Shown here one piece after another: positions 60,815-64,000 of a DNA stretch of 64,000 bases (its first letter is position 1; each line of letters starts with the position of its first letter). Below the pieces are notes generated by a model that saw only the letters and a program-made list of their open reading frames with translations, searched no databases and was not told the DNA's origin. The stretch is from Syntrophomonadaceae bacterium. GTDB lineage: Bacteria > Bacillota > PH28-bin88. A program made the position numbers and the translations under genes. The DNA is taken from contig JAGXSE010000065.1 in NCBI GenBank assembly GCA_018333865.1, forward strand, positions 174,794-238,793, read 5' to 3'.

Positions 60815-61759
60815 ATGAAAGATATTATTTTCCCAGCTATTTTGGCAGGGGTTGCTCTTTTTATTTTTGTCTTGGAAATCAGCTCCGTTAAAAAAGGCCA
60901 GATAGAACAAAGGATTGACGAGTTAAGTGAAGGCCAGAAAAATAAACAAAAACAGGAGGAAAAGGCAGTAAAATCACAGGATAAACCCCCTGAGAAGCTT
61001 GGTTTTTGGAAAAAACCGCTGCAAGCGCTGGACAAGGAGTTGTTAAAAGCAGATCTGCCAGTAAAGGCAGAAGAATTTCTGGCCTTAACTTTAGCGGCAG
61101 CTCTATTACCGGCCATATTGCTGATGGTTCTAACCGGCAAAGGAATTCTGGTGATCCTTTGGGTGCTTGTTATCACCTGTATTGCTTTTTTATTTTTGAA
61201 ACAGGAACAAAGAAAGCGCAGTACGGCCTTTGACAGGCAGTTGGCAGATTCTTTGGGAACAATGGCAAATTCCCTTCGGGCCGGTTTTGGTTTTTTGCAG
61301 GCAATAGAAATGATAAGCCAGGAGAGCCGTCCGCCTCTGGCGACAGAGTTTCAGAAAACCCTGAAAGAAATAAGACTTGGTGTTACTACAGAAGACGCAT
61401 TGCAACATCTATGCCAGCGAATTGCCAGTCAGGATTTGGAATTAATAATAACTGCTCTTTTAATTCAACGGCAGGTGGGAGGAAATCTTGCCGAGGTATT
61501 GGACCGGATATCGCATACTATCAAAGAAAGAAATAGAATACGCGGGGAGATTAAGACATTAACGGCACAAGGCAGGATTTCAGGTATGGTTATCGGCGCA
61601 TTGCCTTTCGGATTAGGGTTGTTTTTAATGATTGTTAATCCCGAATATATCGGCGCATTATTTCAGCATCCAATGGGGCTTGCTCTTATTGGTGCGGGGT
61701 TTGCCGCTCAGGCTGTTGGGGTAGTAGTGATACGCAAAATTGTCAATATCCAATTATAA
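60815..61759 (+). CDS. tadB: Tad pilus inner-membrane platform protein TadB
   Basis: This 314-residue protein has an N-terminal helix, a charged linker (about 25-65), two hydrophobic segments (about 85-128) and a type II secretion F domain (about 145-270, LADSLGTMANSLRAGFGFLQAIEMI), then C-terminal helices. This is the TadB arrangement. Its stop lies 10 bases before tadC. Confidence 0.93.
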   Translation: MKDIIFPAILAGVALFIFVLEISSVKKGQIEQRIDELSEGQKNKQKQEEKAVKSQDKPPEKLGFWKKPLQALDKELLKADLPVKAEEFLALTLAAALLPAILLMVLTGKGILVILWVLVITCIAFLFLKQEQRKRSTAFDRQLADSLGTMANSLRAGFGFLQAIEMISQESRPPLATEFQKTLKEIRLGVTTEDALQHLCQRIASQDLELIITALLIQRQVGGNLAEVLDRISHTIKERNRIRGEIKTLTAQGRISGMVIGALPFGLGLFLMIVNPEYIGALFQHPMGLALIGAGFAAQAVGVVVIRKIVNIQL

Positions 61760-61769
61760 CGAGGTGATC

Positions 61770-62693
61770 ATGATGTTATTGACAATCGCAGCACTGGTCT
61801 TCGGAGTCGTGTTCTTAATTGGAAAAGAGTTTGCCGATGGTGCTGCCCGGCAAGATGAGGCTCTCAATGATAGAATTCTGATAGTTGCCGGTAATGCTGT
61901 GCCTAAGAACTTTCGCCAGCTGGAATTAAGCAAATCCTTTTTCGAACGGGTCTTCAAACCTTTAATCGCAAGATTTTCAGTGCTTTTCACAGGAAAGGTT
62001 TTTACGAGGTATCAGGAGCGCTTACAGGAGACTTTGCAGCAAGCGGGCAGTCCGGGACGTTTAAATCCCGGAGAAATGTTAACTATAAAATTCTTCTTAT
62101 TGGCAGCCTTGCCATTTACGGTGTTCTTCTTTGTCACCACCGGCATGGGAGTGATTTTCAAAGTATTGATCATTATTATATCAGCGTTGATCGGATGGAT
62201 ACTGCCTGATATATATATAAACAACCTGAGGCAGAAAAGAATGGCCTTGATTCAAAAAGACTTGCCGGATACGCTGGATTTACTTACAGTAAGTGTTGAA
62301 GCCGGCCTGGGCTTTGATGCTGCTATGGCAAAAGTTGTGAATAGATTTGAAAATCCCTTAGCTAAAGAATTTGGTCGCGCACTGCAGGAAATAATGGTTG
62401 GACAGTCTAGGCGGGAAGCCCTGCGCCAGATAAACTCGCGCACAGGTGTAGAGGATTTGCAAATCTTTATTAATTCGGTGATCCAGGCTGACCAACTGGG
62501 AATCGGAATTGCTAATGTCTTAAGACAGCAGTCGGATGCCATTCGGACCAGAAGGCGGCAGAGGATAGAAGAGCAGGCCATGAAAGCTCCGGTAAAGATG
62601 CTGCTTCCCCTGGTTTTCTTTATTTTTCCATCTATTTTTATTGTTCTTTTAGGGCCGGCAGTTATTCAGATAATAGAGGGCCTAAGCAAATGA
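61770..62693 (+). CDS. tadC: Tad pilus inner-membrane platform protein TadC
   Basis: This 307-residue homologue of TadB has the T2SF domain with LPDTLDLLTVSVEAGLGFD and REALRQINSRTGVEDLQIF, flanked by membrane helices (about 1-20, 105-155, 275-300). The ATG at 61770 follows GAGGTGATC; an upstream TTG inside tadB is rejected. Its stop codon overlaps the next ATG (ATGA). Confidence 0.92.
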   Translation: MMLLTIAALVFGVVFLIGKEFADGAARQDEALNDRILIVAGNAVPKNFRQLELSKSFFERVFKPLIARFSVLFTGKVFTRYQERLQETLQQAGSPGRLNPGEMLTIKFFLLAALPFTVFFFVTTGMGVIFKVLIIIISALIGWILPDIYINNLRQKRMALIQKDLPDTLDLLTVSVEAGLGFDAAMAKVVNRFENPLAKEFGRALQEIMVGQSRREALRQINSRTGVEDLQIFINSVIQADQLGIGIANVLRQQSDAIRTRRRQRIEEQAMKAPVKMLLPLVFFIFPSIFIVLLGPAVIQIIEGLSK

Positions 62694-63073
62694 AATACCC
62701 TTGTTTTTACTCCCTCAAAAACATGAATAACCAAGCCTATTTAGCAAACAAGGCGCTCTTAGCAGATAATTTCAAGTCCAGATTATGCGGCCTGATTGGC
62801 AAAGCCTCTTTGCAGCCCGGTGAGGGGTTAATCCTGACACCATGCAGCAGTATTCACTCGTTTTTTATGCGCTTTAAATTGGATGTATTATTCTTGGACC
62901 AGGCCCAACGGGTTGTCTCCTTGATCAAGAACATGCCTCCAAACCGGATCGGACCTGTGATCAAGAACAGCAAATGGGTGGCAGAACTGCCGGAAGGGAC
63001 AATTGCCTCTTCGGGAACTAAAATAGGGGACGAAATAGGAATTTTTATCGGAGGAGTGAGGAGAGTTGGATAA
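62690..63073 (+). CDS. DUF192 family protein
   Basis: This 127-residue protein contains ADNFKSRLCGLIGKASLQPGEGLILTPCSSIHSFFMRF split across the domain, the DUF192 pattern (cysteine and SIHTFFM-like core), then LPEGTIASSGTKIGDEI. The family has unknown function and is frequently exported or encoded near pilus genes; this copy has no clear signal peptide. It overlaps tadC by 4 bases, so it belongs to the Tad operon. Confidence 0.85.
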   Translation: MKYPCFYSLKNMNNQAYLANKALLADNFKSRLCGLIGKASLQPGEGLILTPCSSIHSFFMRFKLDVLFLDQAQRVVSLIKNMPPNRIGPVIKNSKWVAELPEGTIASSGTKIGDEIGIFIGGVRRVG

Positions 63074-63746
63074 CCAAAAAAACCTGCCGCTGGCAAAGTG
63101 GAAGCAGCGGATGAGCCTGCAAACTAAGATTGCCATTTCCTTTGTATTTATGAGCCTGTACTTGATGTTGCTAATGGTATTGATTTTTAATTATTTTGCT
63201 GAAAGCCTTATTCCACCCGAAATTTTAGCAACTCTTTTCCATCGGGTCGCACCCCTTTTTATAACAGCGGGAGTAATGGGGGTTATTATCAGTCAGCTTA
63301 TTGTAATCAAGCTAGTTAAAAAGCCGGTTAAAGAGCTGATCGATGCTACAGAAAGAGTATCTTTTGGTGATTTTACAAAGCCAGCAACAATGTACCATAA
63401 GGATGAATTGGGATGGCTTACCAACTGCTTTAATAAAATGACCTCCCACCTGGGCTATCTGGTCATAACTGCTCAGGAGCATGCAAAACACATGCTTGGA
63501 AGAAGTGAGCAATACTATGACCAGGTTGTCTTAATGGAAAAGCGCTACATGCATATTAAGTCGCAGGTTGAAAACTTAAAGGGACTTGTCAGTAATCATC
63601 AGGACAGCATTTATTTCCAGCTGGTAGATTTAGAAAAACTTTTGGAAGAAGAAAACATCAGGTTAAATGATTTGAAGACCCAGTTGGGAAAACTGGTCAG
63701 GACGGCAAGCAACATGGAAATACACCTGGCGCAATTTAAGGCGTGA
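63066..63746 (+). CDS. HAMP-domain membrane protein with coiled coil
   Basis: This 226-residue protein has two membrane helices (about 23-46 and 62-82) with only about 15 residues between them, a HAMP linker (about 83-135, KKPVKELIDATERVSFGDF and DELGWLTNCFNKM) and a C-terminal coiled coil. No kinase, cyclase or methyl-accepting output domain is present. It may be a truncated signal transducer or structural scaffold for the pilus; function unknown. The TTG overlaps the DUF192 gene and follows GGAGTGAGGAG. It ends the Tad operon at an intrinsic terminator. Confidence 0.75.
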   Translation: MDNQKNLPLAKWKQRMSLQTKIAISFVFMSLYLMLLMVLIFNYFAESLIPPEILATLFHRVAPLFITAGVMGVIISQLIVIKLVKKPVKELIDATERVSFGDFTKPATMYHKDELGWLTNCFNKMTSHLGYLVITAQEHAKHMLGRSEQYYDQVVLMEKRYMHIKSQVENLKGLVSNHQDSIYFQLVDLEKLLEEENIRLNDLKTQLGKLVRTASNMEIHLAQFKA

Positions 63747-63768
63747 ACTGACAAATTAAGATAAAATG

Positions 63769-63800
63769 AAACAGGGATGATGCCAATCCCTGTTTTTTTC
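63769..63800 (+). terminator. intrinsic terminator of the Tad operon
   Basis: AAACAGGGAT / ATCCCTGTTT (63769-63778, 63786-63795) with a 7-base loop is followed by TTTTCC. Confidence 0.85.
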
Positions 63801-63831
63801 CTGTGCTTGAGGAGGAATAATTTCCACTGCT

Positions 63832-63860
63832 AGCGAATTTAGGTTCAAATAACTCGCTAT
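63832..63860 (+). repeat. imperfect hairpin before rnhB
   Basis: TAGCGAATTT and AAAT-AAC-TCGCTA can form a 10-bp stem with a 3-base bulge, ending just before the AAGGAG ribosome site of rnhB. Confidence 0.4.
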
Positions 63861-63876
63861 AAGGAGCTTTCCGTTC

Positions 63877-64000
63877 ATGATTGACTGGGAACAGGAGATC
63901 CGGAAAAAAGGATATGCTCTAATTGCTGGTGTGGATGAAGCGGGCAGGGGACCCCTGGCGGGGCCAGTAGTAGCAGCCGCGGTGATTTTTAAGGCTGGCA
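63877..64000 (+). CDS. rnhB: ribonuclease HII, N-terminal fragment
   Basis: The first 41 residues include [21 protein letters not shown], the RNase HII signature with catalytic Asp-Glu. The enzyme removes RNA from RNA-DNA hybrids. The ATG lies 10 bases after AAGGAG. The gene runs off the right edge of the window. In the Firmicutes backbone it follows rbgA directly. Confidence 0.93.
   Translation, partial: MIDWEQEIRKKGYALIAGVDEAGRGPLAGPVVAAAVIFKAG

Noticed and set aside
63832-63860. tRNA-like T-arm (GGTTCAAAT) near the right edge
   Set aside because: No acceptor stem, anticodon arm or CCA context; it is a simple hairpin.

Overview
The window reads as one contiguous piece of the chromosome of an anaerobic, endospore-forming Gram-positive bacterium, most likely a Clostridia-class Firmicute of the Peptococcaceae/Desulfotomaculum kind. 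The reasons are an alpha/beta-type small acid-soluble spore protein (SASP) with its germination protease GPR, SpoVS, YlbJ and sporulation-type promoters; a ferredoxin-dependent 2-oxoacid oxidoreductase; acetate kinase; strong Shine-Dalgarno sites; and frequent TTG starts. The backbone order (priA-def-fmt-rsmB-rlmN-prpC-prkC-rsgA-rpe, then rpmB-yloU-fakA-recG, then fapR-plsX-fab-acpP-rnc-smc-ftsY-ylxM-ffh-rpsP-khpA-rimM-trmD-rplS-rbgA-rnhB) is the classic low-GC Gram-positive housekeeping island, with several lineage-specific insertions.

Layout. 1-1.6 kb: end of a 2-oxoacid:ferredoxin oxidoreductase operon. 1.7-14 kb: replication restart, initiator-tRNA formylation and deformylation, a membrane metallopeptidase, rRNA methyltransferases, the PrpC/PrkC phosphatase-kinase pair, RsgA and Rpe. 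14.1-17.9 kb: an FMN-riboswitch-controlled riboflavin operon (ribD-ribE-ribBA-ribH). 18-22.5 kb: rpmB (reverse strand), a YloU/Asp23 protein, FakA and RecG. 22.6-27.2 kb: a sporulation-flavoured patch (SASP, GPR, a probable small RNA, rsmD, a coiled-coil protein, YlbJ). 27.4-38.2 kb: acetate kinase, the YceD/L32 pair, and a FapR-led fatty-acid/phospholipid cluster ending in fabF and rnc. 38.2-53.2 kb: spoVS, smc, a duplicated MPN-like protein, ftsY, a methylthioadenosine (MTA) salvage trio, the signal recognition particle (SRP) genes ylxM-ffh, ribosome assembly and tRNA modification genes, signal peptidase and RbgA. 53.3-63.8 kb: a DegS/DegU-like two-component pair followed by a complete Tad/Flp pilus locus, a DUF192 protein and a HAMP membrane protein, wedged between rbgA and rnhB. 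rnhB runs off the right edge.

The least expected signals are: (i) an identical 20-bp palindrome (GTTAAGG-N6-CCTTAAC) at the predicted transcription start of both ftsY and ylxM-ffh, the two SRP GTPase transcription units; (ii) a reverse-strand structured RNA between gpr and rsmD with a forespore-type promoter, pyrimidine-rich unpaired stretches and an intrinsic terminator, which resembles in context the sporulation RNA CsfG; (iii) a tandemly duplicated MPN/JAMM-like protein between smc and ftsY in which only the second copy keeps the metal-ligand histidines; and (iv) the Tad locus with its own sensor kinase/regulator and a CpaE whose receiver domain is intact. No CRISPR array, tRNA, rRNA, transposase or prophage was seen. 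Everything here comes from reading the sequence by eye; no database search or folding program was run.
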